34,856 nucleotides of DNA from Clostridiales bacterium (GTDB taxonomy: Bacteria > Bacillota > Clostridia > Oscillospirales > CAG-272), in assembly GCA_021202555.1 (NCBI GenBank), contig JAJQCT010000029.1, positions 130,287 through 165,142 of the forward strand, read 5' to 3'. Below are positions 1-9,494 of this stretch, piece by piece. The notes beneath the pieces were generated by a model, which saw nothing but the letters and a program-made list of their open reading frames with translations, had not been told where the DNA came from and did no database searches. The position numbers and the translations under genes were made by a program. Numbering within the stretch: position 1 is the first letter of the stretch; every line of letters begins with the position of its first letter.

Positions 1-1
1 G

Positions 2-1075
2 ATGAAAAAAAGGCTTGACGAGATTGACAGCGATCTCGATGAGGAAGGCAACAAAAAGAAAAAGAAGCGGAAAAGGTTCGATTGGTTCGGGCTTTACAGA
101 TTTGAGGGAAAGGGTGTCGAAAAGGACGAAAAGCCGCTTATTGACAGTCCGACGCTCATAAATTTCTTCAAGTTTTTAAGGCGAAATTTTTCGCGTCTCA
201 TAAACGTGAATCTCCTCTTTGTATTCGGCAATTTCCCGATATTCTTTTATTTCATATACCGTGCGGGGTATTTCGGAATCGAATCGACGGCGCCCTATTA
301 TCAGATGTTCGCGCCCCTTTACGGCGCGTCGCTCTTTGACACAAATCCCGTCACTGCATCTCTTTACGGAATTTACGGAATTCAGGTGTCGATTACCTCA
401 AATACGGCGGTCACCTATGCGTTTTTGTTCCTGACGGCGCTTTTGCTTCTGACATTCGGTCCCGTAAATGCGGGTGTTACGTATATTCTGCGCAATATGC
501 TGCGGGGCGAGCCTGTCTTTTTGTGGAGCGATTTCTGGCATACCATCCGCCGCAATCTGCGCCAGAGCATAATAATGGGCGCGATTGACGTGATTATGCT
601 GCTTCTGCTTTATAACGACGTCACCTTTTTCCTTTCGGAAACAAACAGCGGCTCGATTATGATGCTGACGATGTTTTTCATATCGCTTTTGATGTTTGTC
701 GTATACATCATGATGAGATTTTATATGTATCACATCATGATAACCTTCGACCTTTCGATATTCAAGATATTCAAAAATTCGCTCATCTTCTCAATACTCG
801 GAATAAAGCGCAACATTATGGCAGTCATAGGCTTTATCACCGTGCTTGCGATAAATTATCTGCTTTTCGCGGTATTTATTCCGCTCGGCGTGATTCTGCC
901 CTTCGTAATAGTTCCCGCGCTTCTCAAAGCAATCGAGACCTACGCCGCGTTCCCCGTTATCAAGAAATACATGATTGACCCATATTATCGCGACAGCGAC
1001 AATTTTGAGGAGGTCTACGGCGAGGAGGACGAGGAATTTGACGAGGAGGAATCCGCGCCGCCTGAGCTTTCGTGA
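2..1075 (+). CDS. YesL-like (DUF624 family) integral membrane protein
   Basis: A 357-residue multi-spanning membrane protein with a Lys/Asp/Glu-rich cytoplasmic N-terminus (residues 1-55) and a very acidic C-terminal tail (about 335-353). In between lie about five or six hydrophobic helices. The segment GPVNAGVTYILRNM followed by RGEPVFLWSDFW (about residues 153-178) is the characteristic DUF624/YesL signature. YesL-type proteins usually sit beside carbohydrate ABC transporters or glycan-use genes; their biochemical role is not settled. The first visible ATG is at base 2, so the Shine-Dalgarno lies outside the window and the true start could be further upstream. Its last 61 bases overlap the 3' end of the convergent small membrane-protein gene. 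Confidence 0.8.
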   Translation: MKKRLDEIDSDLDEEGNKKKKKRKRFDWFGLYRFEGKGVEKDEKPLIDSPTLINFFKFLRRNFSRLINVNLLFVFGNFPIFFYFIYRAGYFGIESTAPYYQMFAPLYGASLFDTNPVTASLYGIYGIQVSITSNTAVTYAFLFLTALLLLTFGPVNAGVTYILRNMLRGEPVFLWSDFWHTIRRNLRQSIIMGAIDVIMLLLLYNDVTFFLSETNSGSIMMLTMFFISLLMFVVYIMMRFYMYHIMITFDLSIFKIFKNSLIFSILGIKRNIMAVIGFITVLAINYLLFAVFIPLGVILPFVIVPALLKAIETYAAFPVIKKYMIDPYYRDSDNFEEVYGEEDEEFDEEESAPPELS

Positions 1076-1461
1076 AAAGTGAGCGCAAAATTGCGTATGA
1101 CATCGCACAGATACGTGGCGGGAAACGACAAAAGAAACCAGAGCGCCATGTAATGCGGGCAAATCTGACCGAGCAGATTCGGCGTCATCGAGCGATAGCT
1201 CCATACTGAAAGTCCGAGCCACAAATTGAGAATGCAGCCGGAAATAAATTCGACGGTCGTTATAATGACGGCGCCGACGGCAGCACACAAAACGACCCGG
1301 CGCTCGGGATTTTTCTCCCTGAAAATATATATCAAAAGAAAGCATATGCCGCCCACCAAAATCATCGACGGGTGCGTATATCCGCGCCACAGCGTCTCGA
1401 CGGCGCCGTATACGACGCCTCCAATGGCGGCGGTGAAAAGGTATTCAAATGTTTTTCTCAT
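1015..1461 (-). CDS. Putative ABC-transporter-permease-like small membrane protein (CmpB/PF06541-like)
   Basis: About 148 residues with four hydrophobic helices. The early segment YGAVETLWRGYTHPSM and following GGICF fit the clostridial 'putative ABC transporter permease' family (PF06541-like), whose members lack an ATPase domain and have no established substrate. The start at 1461 is chosen because GGGGGTGA lies just upstream; an ATG nine codons earlier has no comparable site. The Shine-Dalgarno bases sit inside an inverted repeat (1469-1499). The C-terminal tail is Ser-rich and is encoded opposite the acidic tail of the convergent YesL-like gene. It lies about 100 nt downstream of the AEC transporter gene. 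Confidence 0.65.
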   Translation of the reverse strand: MRKTFEYLFTAAIGGVVYGAVETLWRGYTHPSMILVGGICFLLIYIFREKNPERRVVLCAAVGAVIITTVEFISGCILNLWLGLSVWSYRSMTPNLLGQICPHYMALWFLLSFPATYLCDVIRNFALTFHESSGGADSSSSNSSSSSP

Positions 1462-1468
1462 AAAATCA

Positions 1469-1506
1469 CCCCCGACAGGTATTATCACCTATCGGGGGGA
1501 TTTTTT
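1469..1506 (+). terminator. Rho-independent-type hairpin; on the other strand it covers a Shine-Dalgarno
   Basis: Arms at 1469-1480 and 1487-1498 (CCCCCGACAGGT / ACCTATCGGGGG) pair with one C-A mismatch around a 6-nt loop. On the plus strand a run of six T follows at 1501-1506, as in an intrinsic terminator. It would end plus-strand transcripts about 400 nt after the YesL-like gene, after they have run antisense through the whole 148-aa gene. On the minus strand the same stem contains the GGGGG Shine-Dalgarno of that gene. Confidence 0.6.
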
Positions 1507-1560
1507 ATGCGTCATACAGGCTGGTTGTTTGTGGAAAAAGGCATGAAAAGGGTCATTTCT

Positions 1561-2547
1561 TCATTCAATCAGTCCGAGGGATTTTATTATAAATATCCCT
1601 ATGAATATTGTCACAAGGCTCATTACGGTGGAAATTACGAGAATTTGTCCCGCAAGCTCCGCGTCGCTTTTCATGTTTTTCGCCATAATGTAGCAGGCAA
1701 TCGCTGACGGCGCACCAAACATTACGAAAATCACGGCAAGCCTCGCGCCGCGAAATCCGAGAAGAGCCGCAATCGTCACCATGACGGCGGGAAGAATCAC
1801 CGTTTTCACGACGGACGCGGCGACGGCAATTTTTAATTTGCCGCCTCCACCGCCCGACTCCCTTGATGTGACGAGCGACGCGCCGAGGCTCATCAGCGCG
1901 AGCGCATTTACCGAATTTGAGAGCCACGTCACGGGCGTATTTACAAATTCGGGCAGCGAAAATCCCGTTTCGTATTCGACAAACAGCATCAGAAGCCCCA
2001 GCACCGACGCTATAATCAGTGGATTTGTGACCGTATTTTTCAAAATTCTGAGGAAAACCTTAGAAGGCGAGCTTTTTCCTCGCTTATCCGAGAAAATCGA
2101 AAGAGCTATAACGGCGTAAGCGTTGAAAAGAATTATCACAAACGGCATTGCGACCGCAATCATTTTCGCGCCCTCATCCCCCGCTATCGATTGGGCGAGC
2201 GGGATTCCGAAAACGGCGAAATTCGAGCGGTATATTCCCTGAATTACAGCGCCTCTTTGCGCGTTGTCCTTCAATATAAGCGGAACAAGGAGGCAAAGAA
2301 CGATAACGCACGCCGTAATTCCGACAACGGAAAATGCTATAAGCCCGAAATCGGACAAATCTGAAACATCGCAGCTGTAGACGCTTAAAAAAATCATGCA
2401 CGGCAGCGCGATATTGAACACGAACTTATCAGCCTGCGGGAAGAAATCCGCTCCCAGAAAGCCACGCCGATAAACAACACAGCCAAAGAGAACGAAGAAG
2501 AGAAGCGGAAATCCCGCGTTGAAGCTGAAAAGGAAATTTTGCCACAT
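1561..2547 (-). CDS. AEC family transporter
   Basis: A 328-residue hydrophobic protein of about ten helices. It begins with a PLLFFVLFGCVVYRRG-type first helix, followed by the early ALPCMIFLSV motif typical of the auxin-efflux-carrier (AEC/PF03547) family. A conserved YRSNFAVFGIPLA segment lies near residues 105-117 and a polar central loop separates two five-helix halves. AEC members move organic anions such as malate or other carboxylates across the cytoplasmic membrane. The gene starts 4 nt after the rhamnose isomerase stop with only a weak GAAAG ribosome site, which suggests coupling to rhaA. Moving a carboxylate or fermentation product of deoxyhexose breakdown is possible, but the substrate is inference. 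Confidence 0.85.
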   Translation of the reverse strand: MWQNFLFSFNAGFPLLFFVLFGCVVYRRGFLGADFFPQADKFVFNIALPCMIFLSVYSCDVSDLSDFGLIAFSVVGITACVIVLCLLVPLILKDNAQRGAVIQGIYRSNFAVFGIPLAQSIAGDEGAKMIAVAMPFVIILFNAYAVIALSIFSDKRGKSSPSKVFLRILKNTVTNPLIIASVLGLLMLFVEYETGFSLPEFVNTPVTWLSNSVNALALMSLGASLVTSRESGGGGGKLKIAVAASVVKTVILPAVMVTIAALLGFRGARLAVIFVMFGAPSAIACYIMAKNMKSDAELAGQILVISTVMSLVTIFIGIFIIKSLGLIE

Positions 2548-2551
2548 AGGC

Positions 2552-3793
2552 TTATCTTTCAGAGAGAATTTTTTTCTCGTGCGCCTTTACGACACCGAGC
2601 CATTCACCGTCCGAGGGGACATTCTGATCCTCGCAGTAATGACGCCATACCTCCGTAAACGGGAATGTCTTTATCTCCTCCATCAGCGCGAGCCTTGAGG
2701 TGAAGTCTCCCGATACCTCGTAATCCCGAAGCATTGCCGACGGCTCGAGCGCGGCGTAAAGCAGCGCTTTCTGCATATTGCGCGTGCCTATAACCCATGC
2801 GGCGACGCGGTTTATCGACGCGTCAAAGTAATCAAGCCCGATATGTACCCGGCTCTCCTCGCCCGTTCTCAGAATCTCCGTCGCAATCGCGCGAAGCTCG
2901 TCGTCAAATATCACGACGTGATCGCTGTCCCAGCGGACGGGGCGCGACACATGAAGCAGAATTTCGGGGACGAACAGAAGCGCCGTGCTTATTTTGTCTG
3001 ATATAAGCTCCGTCGGATGGAAATGTCCCGCGTCGAGCGTTAGGATAATCTGATTTTTGACAGCGTAGCCGAGATAAAAATCGTTCGACCCGGGTGTGAA
3101 GCTTTCAACGCCGATTCCGAAAACCTTTCCCTCGACCGCGTCCTTATTATATGTCGGATTTATAGGCTTTTTGAAGATTTCGTCGAGCGATTCCTCAAGG
3201 CGGCGGCGCGTTCCGTATCTGTCGGCGGGCGTGTCCTTATAGCCGTCGGGCACCCAGTAATTCGTCACTACAGTTTCGCCGAGGCGCTCTCCTATATACG
3301 CGGCGATGTCGCGGCTTCTTTTGCAGTGCTCAATCCAGAAATCGCGCACCGCCTTGTCGGGCGATGAGAGCGTCAGTCCGGACTCGCTCATTTCGTGCGA
3401 AAAGCACGTCGGGTTGAAGTCGATTCCAAGCCCGCGCTCGCGCGCCCAGTCAATCCATGAGTCGAAGTGCTTCGGCTCAATGTCGCACCTGCCGACATAT
3501 TCCCCGCCGTTGTCAAGGTAAATCGCGTGAAGATTTATGCGCTTTTTTCCCGGTATCAGCGAGGCGGCAAGATCAAAATACTCGCGCAGCTCCGTGATGC
3601 TTCTCGCGCGTCCAGGATAGTTTCCCGTCGTCTGTATTCCGCCCGTCAGATCTCCCGTGGGATTTTCAAATCCCCTCACGTCGTCTCCCTGCCAGCAGTG
3701 TATCGAAACGGGAATTTTCGACACCCGTTCAATTGCGGCGTCCGTATCGACGCCGAACCCGGCGTAATATTCCGCCGCATCCCTGTAGGTCAT
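2552..3793 (-). CDS. rhaA: L-rhamnose isomerase
   Basis: A 413-residue protein, the usual RhaA length, converting L-rhamnose to L-rhamnulose in the cytoplasm. The metal-site segments DAGHFHPTE (His257) and RWDSDHVV (Asp289, Asp291) are present at a constant offset of five from the E. coli ligands (His262, Asp294, Asp296 from memory). The [11 protein letters not shown] segment typical of the family is also visible. The ATG at 3793 is chosen because GGGAGGA lies 7 nt upstream and the protein then begins [10 protein letters not shown]; a longer in-frame extension to 3889 would overlap rhaB. It follows rhaB by 50 nt, and both belong to a minus-strand sugar operon. Confidence 0.95.
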   Translation of the reverse strand: MTYRDAAEYYAGFGVDTDAAIERVSKIPVSIHCWQGDDVRGFENPTGDLTGGIQTTGNYPGRARSITELREYFDLAASLIPGKKRINLHAIYLDNGGEYVGRCDIEPKHFDSWIDWARERGLGIDFNPTCFSHEMSESGLTLSSPDKAVRDFWIEHCKRSRDIAAYIGERLGETVVTNYWVPDGYKDTPADRYGTRRRLEESLDEIFKKPINPTYNKDAVEGKVFGIGVESFTPGSNDFYLGYAVKNQIILTLDAGHFHPTELISDKISTALLFVPEILLHVSRPVRWDSDHVVIFDDELRAIATEILRTGEESRVHIGLDYFDASINRVAAWVIGTRNMQKALLYAALEPSAMLRDYEVSGDFTSRLALMEEIKTFPFTEVWRHYCEDQNVPSDGEWLGVVKAHEKKILSER

Positions 3794-3843
3794 TTTGTTT
3801 TCCTCCCGAAACAATATTTTTGAAAATGAATCCTTTGATTTTG

Positions 3844-5337
3844 TTACCTGTCGGCTATGCGGCAGAAGCGCTCGTATGCGCAGTCCCACATTCCGCGAGA
3901 CGCCGCATTCGGCTCATACCGTTCAATGTCGAAGGATTTCGCGACGACGCTCCTTGCCTCGCCGAGCGACGAAAGCTCGCGGGCGTAGATTAGCTGCTCC
4001 GATATGTTTCCTATCGCCGTCGCCTCGACAGGTCCCGCCAGAACGGGCAGACCGCATACATCCGCCGACAGCGAGGAGAGAAGCCTTTCCTTTACGCCGC
4101 CGCCGACTATATGAATATGGCGTGCGGGCGTTCCGCGAAGCGAAACTATCTTCTCGACGCACCATCTGTAGCGAAGCGCGAGCGAGTCATATATCGCGCG
4201 TACAATCTCGCCGTCGCTTTCGGGCGTCCCCTCGCCCGACGCCTCGCAGAGCCTCGCGATTCGAGCCGGCATATTGCCGGGGGAGGCAAGCGTCTCGTCG
4301 TCGGGATTTATTATGAATTTCGCGGGTTCGGACCCCCTCGCCATATTTTCAAGGTCGTCAAAGGTATAATTCTTGCCCTCACGCCTCCATTGTCTGCGCG
4401 ATTCCTGAATAAGCCAGAGACCGGCTATATTTTTAAGTACGCGAATCGTCCCCTCGGCGCCGCCCTCGTTCGTGAAAGAGTATTTCATCGAATCGCCCGT
4501 TATGAGCGGATTTTTTGTTTCGGTGCCCAAAAGGCTCCACGTTCCGCTGCTTATGTAGACAAAATCGTCGTCGCCGGCGGGAACTGCGATTACGGCGGAT
4601 GCCGTATCATGCGACGCGACGCTCACAACGTCAAGCTCTCCCGAAAATCCCGCCTGAGATTTAACCTCGTCTTTGATTTTCCCAAGATACGTCGCGGGCT
4701 TTCTTATCGGCGCGAAAAGAGAGGGGTCAATTCCCGCACGTTCGAGTATATCGCGGGCAAAATCACGCGATTTCGCGTCAAGAATCGCTCCCGTAGCCGC
4801 TATGGTGTATTCGGTAGATGCCACGCCCGTAAGAAAATATCCGAAAAGATCGGGGATGAAAAGAACGCGCGACGCAGAGGACACAATTTCGGGCGAAATT
4901 TTCGCGTCGCGGGCAAGCCGATAAATCGTGTTGAACTCGAGATTCTGTATTCCCGTGACCGAATAAAGCTCCTCCCAAGGAACGATATTGAAAAATTCGT
5001 CAGCGGCGCCGCCGATTCCCTCGTCGCGGTAATGAATGGGGAGCGAGAGCATATGACCGCGGCGGTCAAGGTAACAGTAATCGACACCCCATGTGTCAAT
5101 TCCAAGGGATGAGATTTTAGCGGATGAATTTGTCGCCTTGCCGATTGACGTCAGAATACCCGAATAAAGCGACGGGATATCCCACAGAAGCTGTCCTGCG
5201 AGATTCGCAGGCGCATTTTCAAATCTGTGAACCTCGTCGAGCGTTATCCGCTCGCCGTCAAAGCCGCCGACAATTCCGCGACCCGACGACGCGCCGAAAT
5301 CCATCGCGAGAACACTGTATTTTTTCATTCCGCTCAT
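3844..5337 (-). CDS. rhaB: Rhamnulokinase
   Basis: A 497-residue FGGY-family sugar kinase phosphorylating L-rhamnulose with ATP. The N-terminal phosphate-binding motif [10 protein letters not shown] (residues 12-21), [24 protein letters not shown] and SSGTWSL match RhaB closely, as does the [19 protein letters not shown] segment. The ATG at 5337 overlaps the stop of the upstream TIM-barrel gene in an ATGA arrangement, which supports translational coupling; a second ATG lies at 5328. The neighbouring isomerase gene supports rhamnulose as substrate. No rhamnulose-1-phosphate aldolase gene is visible in the window to use its product. Confidence 0.95.
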   Translation of the reverse strand: MSGMKKYSVLAMDFGASSGRGIVGGFDGERITLDEVHRFENAPANLAGQLLWDIPSLYSGILTSIGKATNSSAKISSLGIDTWGVDYCYLDRRGHMLSLPIHYRDEGIGGAADEFFNIVPWEELYSVTGIQNLEFNTIYRLARDAKISPEIVSSASRVLFIPDLFGYFLTGVASTEYTIAATGAILDAKSRDFARDILERAGIDPSLFAPIRKPATYLGKIKDEVKSQAGFSGELDVVSVASHDTASAVIAVPAGDDDFVYISSGTWSLLGTETKNPLITGDSMKYSFTNEGGAEGTIRVLKNIAGLWLIQESRRQWRREGKNYTFDDLENMARGSEPAKFIINPDDETLASPGNMPARIARLCEASGEGTPESDGEIVRAIYDSLALRYRWCVEKIVSLRGTPARHIHIVGGGVKERLLSSLSADVCGLPVLAGPVEATAIGNISEQLIYARELSSLGEARSVVAKSFDIERYEPNAASRGMWDCAYERFCRIADR

Positions 5338-6191
5338 TTTATTTCAGTCAGACCGAGGCTGCTCATAATTTCTCGAAGCGCCGTTACAGCCGCTGCAAAC
5401 GCCTCCTCGGAGGTTGAATACGCCTCGCCGATTATAGACCTCTCGCCGCCCTCAAGCTCCGACAGCCCTCGGAAAACGCGAAGATGAGGCTCGAGCGTCA
5501 GGATTATTTCCTCATCGCGTCCGTCAAGCGCCCTGAGCGTTTCGGGTATGCGCCCGATTCCCTCACCTGCGGGAACGACGACACCGTAAACGTCGGAATC
5601 CTTTATGTGCATATATGTGATATAGTCGGCAAGCATTTCATACGCGACGGGAAACGGTATTCTCCCGCACTGAATGAAATTCGCGGGGTCGAACACAATT
5701 CCGAGAGAATCCCCAAGCTCGTGCTTCAAAAGAAGGCATTTCTCCGGCGTGTCACCGTAAATTCCCTTTTCGTTTTCATGGCAGTAAAGCGTACCGCCGT
5801 CGCAGCAAATATCAGTCATTTTTCCGACCGCGTCGACCACAGCGTCCTTGTCGTCGTCACCGGCTCCGTAAAATGAAAATCCCCTCACCTTTCCGCAGCC
5901 GAGTATGCCCGCCGTCTCGACAATTCTTTTAGTCATCTCAAAATGTCCCGCAAGGTTGCCGCTTAAATTGATTTTTCCGAGGGGCGAGCCTATCGCCGAC
6001 AGCCCGATTCCGCACTCGTCGAGCCTTTTTTTGATTTCACGCGCCTTTTCACTTGTGATTTCCGAAATATTTTCCTCTCCGATGCCGCGAATCTCGATAA
6101 GGCTTATTTCATGCTCTGCCATTCCCTCAAGCTGACGCTCGAAATCGGGCGAATATTCGTCTGAAAACGCGCTTAACTTAAAACGTGCCAT
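5334..6191 (-). CDS. Sugar phosphate isomerase/epimerase (TIM barrel, AP-endonuclease-2 fold)
   Basis: A 285-residue protein of the xylose-isomerase-like TIM-barrel superfamily (PF01261). Likely metal ligands lie in YCHENE, VFDPANF, YMHIKDSD and LTLEPHL, giving the usual Glu/Asp/His/Glu set. Members act as keto-sugar epimerases, inosose dehydratases or hydroxypyruvate isomerases; the exact substrate cannot be read here. GGAGG lies 7 nt before the ATG at 6191. The stop overlaps the rhaB start by 4 nt, so the two should be made together. This suggests a role near L-rhamnulose or a related keto-sugar, but that is context only. Confidence 0.85.
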   Translation of the reverse strand: MARFKLSAFSDEYSPDFERQLEGMAEHEISLIEIRGIGEENISEITSEKAREIKKRLDECGIGLSAIGSPLGKINLSGNLAGHFEMTKRIVETAGILGCGKVRGFSFYGAGDDDKDAVVDAVGKMTDICCDGGTLYCHENEKGIYGDTPEKCLLLKHELGDSLGIVFDPANFIQCGRIPFPVAYEMLADYITYMHIKDSDVYGVVVPAGEGIGRIPETLRALDGRDEEIILTLEPHLRVFRGLSELEGGERSIIGEAYSTSEEAFAAAVTALREIMSSLGLTEIK

Positions 6192-6225
6192 ATTTTATCC
6201 TCCGTTTCCTTTTGCAGTTCATGCG

Positions 6226-7005
6226 TCAGTCGCGAAATTCGGGATAACGCGCCTTCAGATTGTCGTGGCTTATCCTCATGCTGTCGAAAAGGTCGATATA
6301 AACGTCGTCCTGCTCTATCATGTGATACTTTACGCCCGCGTCAAGGGACGCCGATACAATCGCGTCGAAATTGAGATTTCCCGTGAGACATTCCGTCATG
6401 TACAGCTTGTCATCGCGCACCGTCATATCCTTGAGATGCGTGCAGAAAATCCTCTCGCCGTGACGTCTGATGAAATCGGCGGGGTCAATTCCCGCGACGT
6501 GCGACCAGTATACGTCAAATGTGAAATAAACGCCCTCGGGGTCAGTCATCGACATGAGAATGTCAAGCCCCGTGCCGTCCTCATAATGCTCGAACTCGAA
6601 GCGGTGGTTGTGATAAAGGAATTTCATTCCCGCGTCCTTTATCTTCTCGACGGCGGGGGCAATATCGAGCGCGAACTTCGCGTATCCGTCGGCTGTGTGA
6701 GGATACATATTCGCAATGCCTCCGATGCCGATGGCATCGCACCCGAAGCTCTTATGCTCCGCGATGATTTCGTCCGTCTCGTTGATGATTCTTCCGAGCG
6801 GCGAGTGCGTGAGAACGCACTTTATTCCGTATGTGTCAACCGCCTCGCGGATAACGTCGGGCGTGACGTCGGCGCCGACGCCCGATACCTGCATATAGCG
6901 ATAGCCCATATCGGACAGATTTTTCACGGTTGACATAAAATCCTCAGCCGTGCGTGTTTTTGCGCGCACAGTGTAAAGCTGCGCGCCGAGATGTAATTCG
7001 GACAT
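6226..7005 (-). CDS. Sugar phosphate isomerase/epimerase (TIM barrel), second copy
   Basis: A 259-residue TIM-barrel protein, also PF01261-like but clearly different from its neighbour. It starts GAQLYTVRAK, a common opening in the IolE/IolI-like group. Candidate metal-site segments are FLYHNHRFEFE, YFTFDVYWSH, CTHLKDM and MIEQDD. The ATG at 7005 is chosen because AAAGGAGGGG lies just upstream. It precedes the second TIM-barrel gene by 34 nt, so it looks like the promoter-proximal gene of the sugar cluster. It could be an isomerase, epimerase or dehydratase for a sugar or inositol derivative. Confidence 0.85.
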   Translation of the reverse strand: MSELHLGAQLYTVRAKTRTAEDFMSTVKNLSDMGYRYMQVSGVGADVTPDVIREAVDTYGIKCVLTHSPLGRIINETDEIIAEHKSFGCDAIGIGGIANMYPHTADGYAKFALDIAPAVEKIKDAGMKFLYHNHRFEFEHYEDGTGLDILMSMTDPEGVYFTFDVYWSHVAGIDPADFIRRHGERIFCTHLKDMTVRDDKLYMTECLTGNLNFDAIVSASLDAGVKYHMIEQDDVYIDLFDSMRISHDNLKARYPEFRD

Positions 7006-7038
7006 GATGTTCCCCTCCTTTAAGGGCAATATTTTCTG

Positions 7039-7070
7039 AATCGTGAATGCCGTGTGCGGCGCTCACGATT
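7039..7070 (-). repeat. Inverted repeat directly after the mutS2 stop
   Basis: Outer arms AATCGTGA (7039-7046) and TCACGATT (7063-7070) enclose an inner GCCG/CGGC stem, giving a nested hairpin between mutS2 and the sugar cluster. In the direction of the flanking genes no T-run follows it, so it is not a classical terminator. It could be a weak terminator or an RNA-processing boundary separating housekeeping and sugar genes. Confidence 0.4.
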
Positions 7071-7071
7071 T

Positions 7072-9456
7072 TTATTTTTTCAGCTCGATAACGGTAACTC
7101 CCGCATCGCCCTCGCCGTATGTGCCGAGACGGAACGATTTCACACGTCCCTCTCCACGCAGATACCCGTGAAGCGCCGCGCGGAGCGCTCCTGTTCCCTT
7201 GCCGTGGATTACGCGCACCTCGGAAAAGCCTGACATCGCCGCCTCGTCAAGGTATTTGTCAACGGCAGAAATTCCCTCGTCGCCTGTCATTCCGCGAATG
7301 TCAAGCTCGGGCTTCGTCCCCTTCGAGCGGTCAATCTGAATTTCCGCGACCCTGTGTGTATTTCCGTTTTTATCTGTGACTGTATTCTCGCGCGGCGAAT
7401 ATTTCAGCTTCGAGACGTTCGTTTTCATCGAAATTCCGTTTGACGTAATCGTTACGCGACCGGATTTGTCGGGTCCCTCGGTTATAATCCCCTCGACGCC
7501 CGTGCCGATGACGGTTACCTCATCACCCGACGAAAATTCGTGCGGCGGCATATCTTCCTTCACGGGCTTTTCCTCGGGCGAATATTTTTCCGAGCTTTCG
7601 CGGAGAAAATCCCGCACCTCGCGCCTCGTTTCAGAGTATAATTTGCCGAAATTTTCGGAGTTTTGCTCCCGCTTGAGCTTTTCCATGCGCTCCATTACGT
7701 AATTGCTCGCGGCTCTCGCGCCCGCAATCATCTCGGATGCGCGCCGCCTCGCGTCCTCCGCCTCGCGCTCGGCTCCGAGAAGCCGTCGGTTAAGCTCATC
7801 CTCCGACGCCTTTTTGAAGCGCTCGTACTCGATTCTCTCGTTTCGCTTGATGTCGCGCTCGCGCTCCATCTCGCTCCTTGCCGCCTCGAGCTTTCCGATA
7901 ACGTCCTCGAATTTCTTGCTCTCCCCGCTTAAAAGCTCGTTAGCCCTTTCCACAATCGACGGCTGAAGCCCGAGCTTTTCGGATATGGCAAATGCATTTG
8001 ATTTGCCGGGAGCGCCGACAATGAGCCTGTACGTCGGCTTGAGCGTCTCAACGTCAAATTCGCAGGCGGCGTTCACAACTCCGGGCGTATTTATTGCAAA
8101 CGCCTTGATTTCGGCATAATGCGTCGTTATCGCCGAGCGGGCGCCGCGCGCGCGAAGCTCCTCTATTATCGCGACGGCAAGCGCCGCGCCCTCAACGGGG
8201 TCAGTTCCCGCGCCGATTTCGTCAAGCAGCACAAGAGAGGCGTCGTTGACGGAATTCAGGATTTCGATTATATTCGACATTGACGAGGAAAACGTCGAAA
8301 GCGACATTTCAATTGACTGCTCGTCACCTATGTCGGCGTATATTCCTTCAAATACGGGTATGCGCGAGCCGTTTTCCGCGGGAATGTGAAGTCCCGCCGC
8401 CGCCATCATTGTGAGAAGCCCTATCGTTTTGAGCGCGACGGTTTTGCCGCCCGTGTTCGGTCCCGTGATGATGAGAGTGTCGTAGCTGCCGCCGAGTGAA
8501 ACCGTTATCGGAACGCAGGTTTTTTTGTCAAGCAGCGGGTGTCGCGCCGACACAAGCCTTATCTCGCCGTCCTCCGTGTTTATCTCGGGCGGGGAGGCGT
8601 TCATGCGGTATGATAGCTCCGCTCTCGCAAAAATGAACGCAAGCTCCGTCATTGTGCCGTAATCGAGCATGAGCGTCTCGCCCGACACCGCGACCATAGA
8701 TGACAGCTCCGCCAAAATCCTCTCAATCTCGCGCGCCTCCTTGCCCTCGAGAATGCGAAGCTCATTGTTCGCCTCAACGACGGAAAGTGGTTCGATGAAA
8801 ACAGTCGCTCCCGAGGACGATGTGTCGTGTATAAGACCGCCGATTTCGTTTTTGTATTCGGTTTTCACGGGAATCACAAATCTTCCGCCGCGCCGCGTGA
8901 CTATATTTTCCTGAAGAATTTTCGAGTACGCGCCCGACGTGTATTTTTGCAGAATTTCGCGCACCCTCGCGCTCGCCGAGCGCATTTTACGCCTTATATC
9001 CGAAAGCGCGGGACTTGCCTCATCCGCAATCATATCATCCGAGACTATGGCGCGCCGTATCCGCTCCTCAAGCGCCCTGTCCCCGGTGATGATTTCAAAA
9101 AATTCGTCAAGAGAGCTTTCAATCTGAACATCCTCTCTTTTGTAGCTTTTCACGCGCCGCGCCGCCTCGGCGACATTGGCGCATGACAAAAGCTCACCCG
9201 CCGTGAGCGTCGCGCCCTTTTTCGCGCGCTCCACTATTCCCCCAACGTCGGTGATTCCGCCAAACGGCGGCATTCCCTTGTACGCGAGAATTTCCTTTGC
9301 GTCCGTCGTTTGATTTTGCAGGCGGATTATGCGGTTCGGATCGCTCGATACGCCAAGTCCCGCCGAAAGCTGCTTTGCCCCCTCAGTCGGCGCGCATTCG
9401 GCGAGCAAATCCGCAATTTTGTCAAATTCAAGCGTTTTTATTATCTTGTTTTCCAT
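7072..9456 (-). CDS. mutS2: Endonuclease MutS2
   Basis: About 794 residues, the usual MutS2 size. The clamp/lever region lies in the first ~300 residues. The ATPase has Walker A GPNTGGKT at 332-339 and Walker B VLLDEIGAGTDP near 409-420, followed by a long charged coiled coil (~510-620). A C-terminal Smr nuclease domain carries LDIRG and HGKGTGALR. MutS2 suppresses homologous recombination and is implicated in rescue of collided ribosomes. The start at 9456 matches the family N-terminus (MENKIIKTLEF). An alternative ATG at 9498, overlapping the recO stop as ATGA, would add 14 residues and is possible because the site before 9456 is only GAAGG at 14 nt. Confidence 0.95.
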   Translation of the reverse strand: MENKIIKTLEFDKIADLLAECAPTEGAKQLSAGLGVSSDPNRIIRLQNQTTDAKEILAYKGMPPFGGITDVGGIVERAKKGATLTAGELLSCANVAEAARRVKSYKREDVQIESSLDEFFEIITGDRALEERIRRAIVSDDMIADEASPALSDIRRKMRSASARVREILQKYTSGAYSKILQENIVTRRGGRFVIPVKTEYKNEIGGLIHDTSSSGATVFIEPLSVVEANNELRILEGKEAREIERILAELSSMVAVSGETLMLDYGTMTELAFIFARAELSYRMNASPPEINTEDGEIRLVSARHPLLDKKTCVPITVSLGGSYDTLIITGPNTGGKTVALKTIGLLTMMAAAGLHIPAENGSRIPVFEGIYADIGDEQSIEMSLSTFSSSMSNIIEILNSVNDASLVLLDEIGAGTDPVEGAALAVAIIEELRARGARSAITTHYAEIKAFAINTPGVVNAACEFDVETLKPTYRLIVGAPGKSNAFAISEKLGLQPSIVERANELLSGESKKFEDVIGKLEAARSEMERERDIKRNERIEYERFKKASEDELNRRLLGAEREAEDARRRASEMIAGARAASNYVMERMEKLKREQNSENFGKLYSETRREVRDFLRESSEKYSPEEKPVKEDMPPHEFSSGDEVTVIGTGVEGIITEGPDKSGRVTITSNGISMKTNVSKLKYSPRENTVTDKNGNTHRVAEIQIDRSKGTKPELDIRGMTGDEGISAVDKYLDEAAMSGFSEVRVIHGKGTGALRAALHGYLRGEGRVKSFRLGTYGEGDAGVTVIELKK

Positions 9457-9494
9457 GCTTATAATTATAACCTTCGCACCGCGAAAGCTTCCTT

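Noticed and set aside
791-1390. 199-codon minus-strand frame overlapping the YesL-like gene and the 148-aa gene
   Set aside because: It overlaps two better-supported genes in other frames and shows no recognisable domain.
4111-5112. 333-codon open frame on the plus strand opposite rhaB
   Set aside because: It is antisense to a clear rhamnulokinase, is rich in Arg and lacks any family pattern or ribosome site; an effect of codon bias on the other strand.
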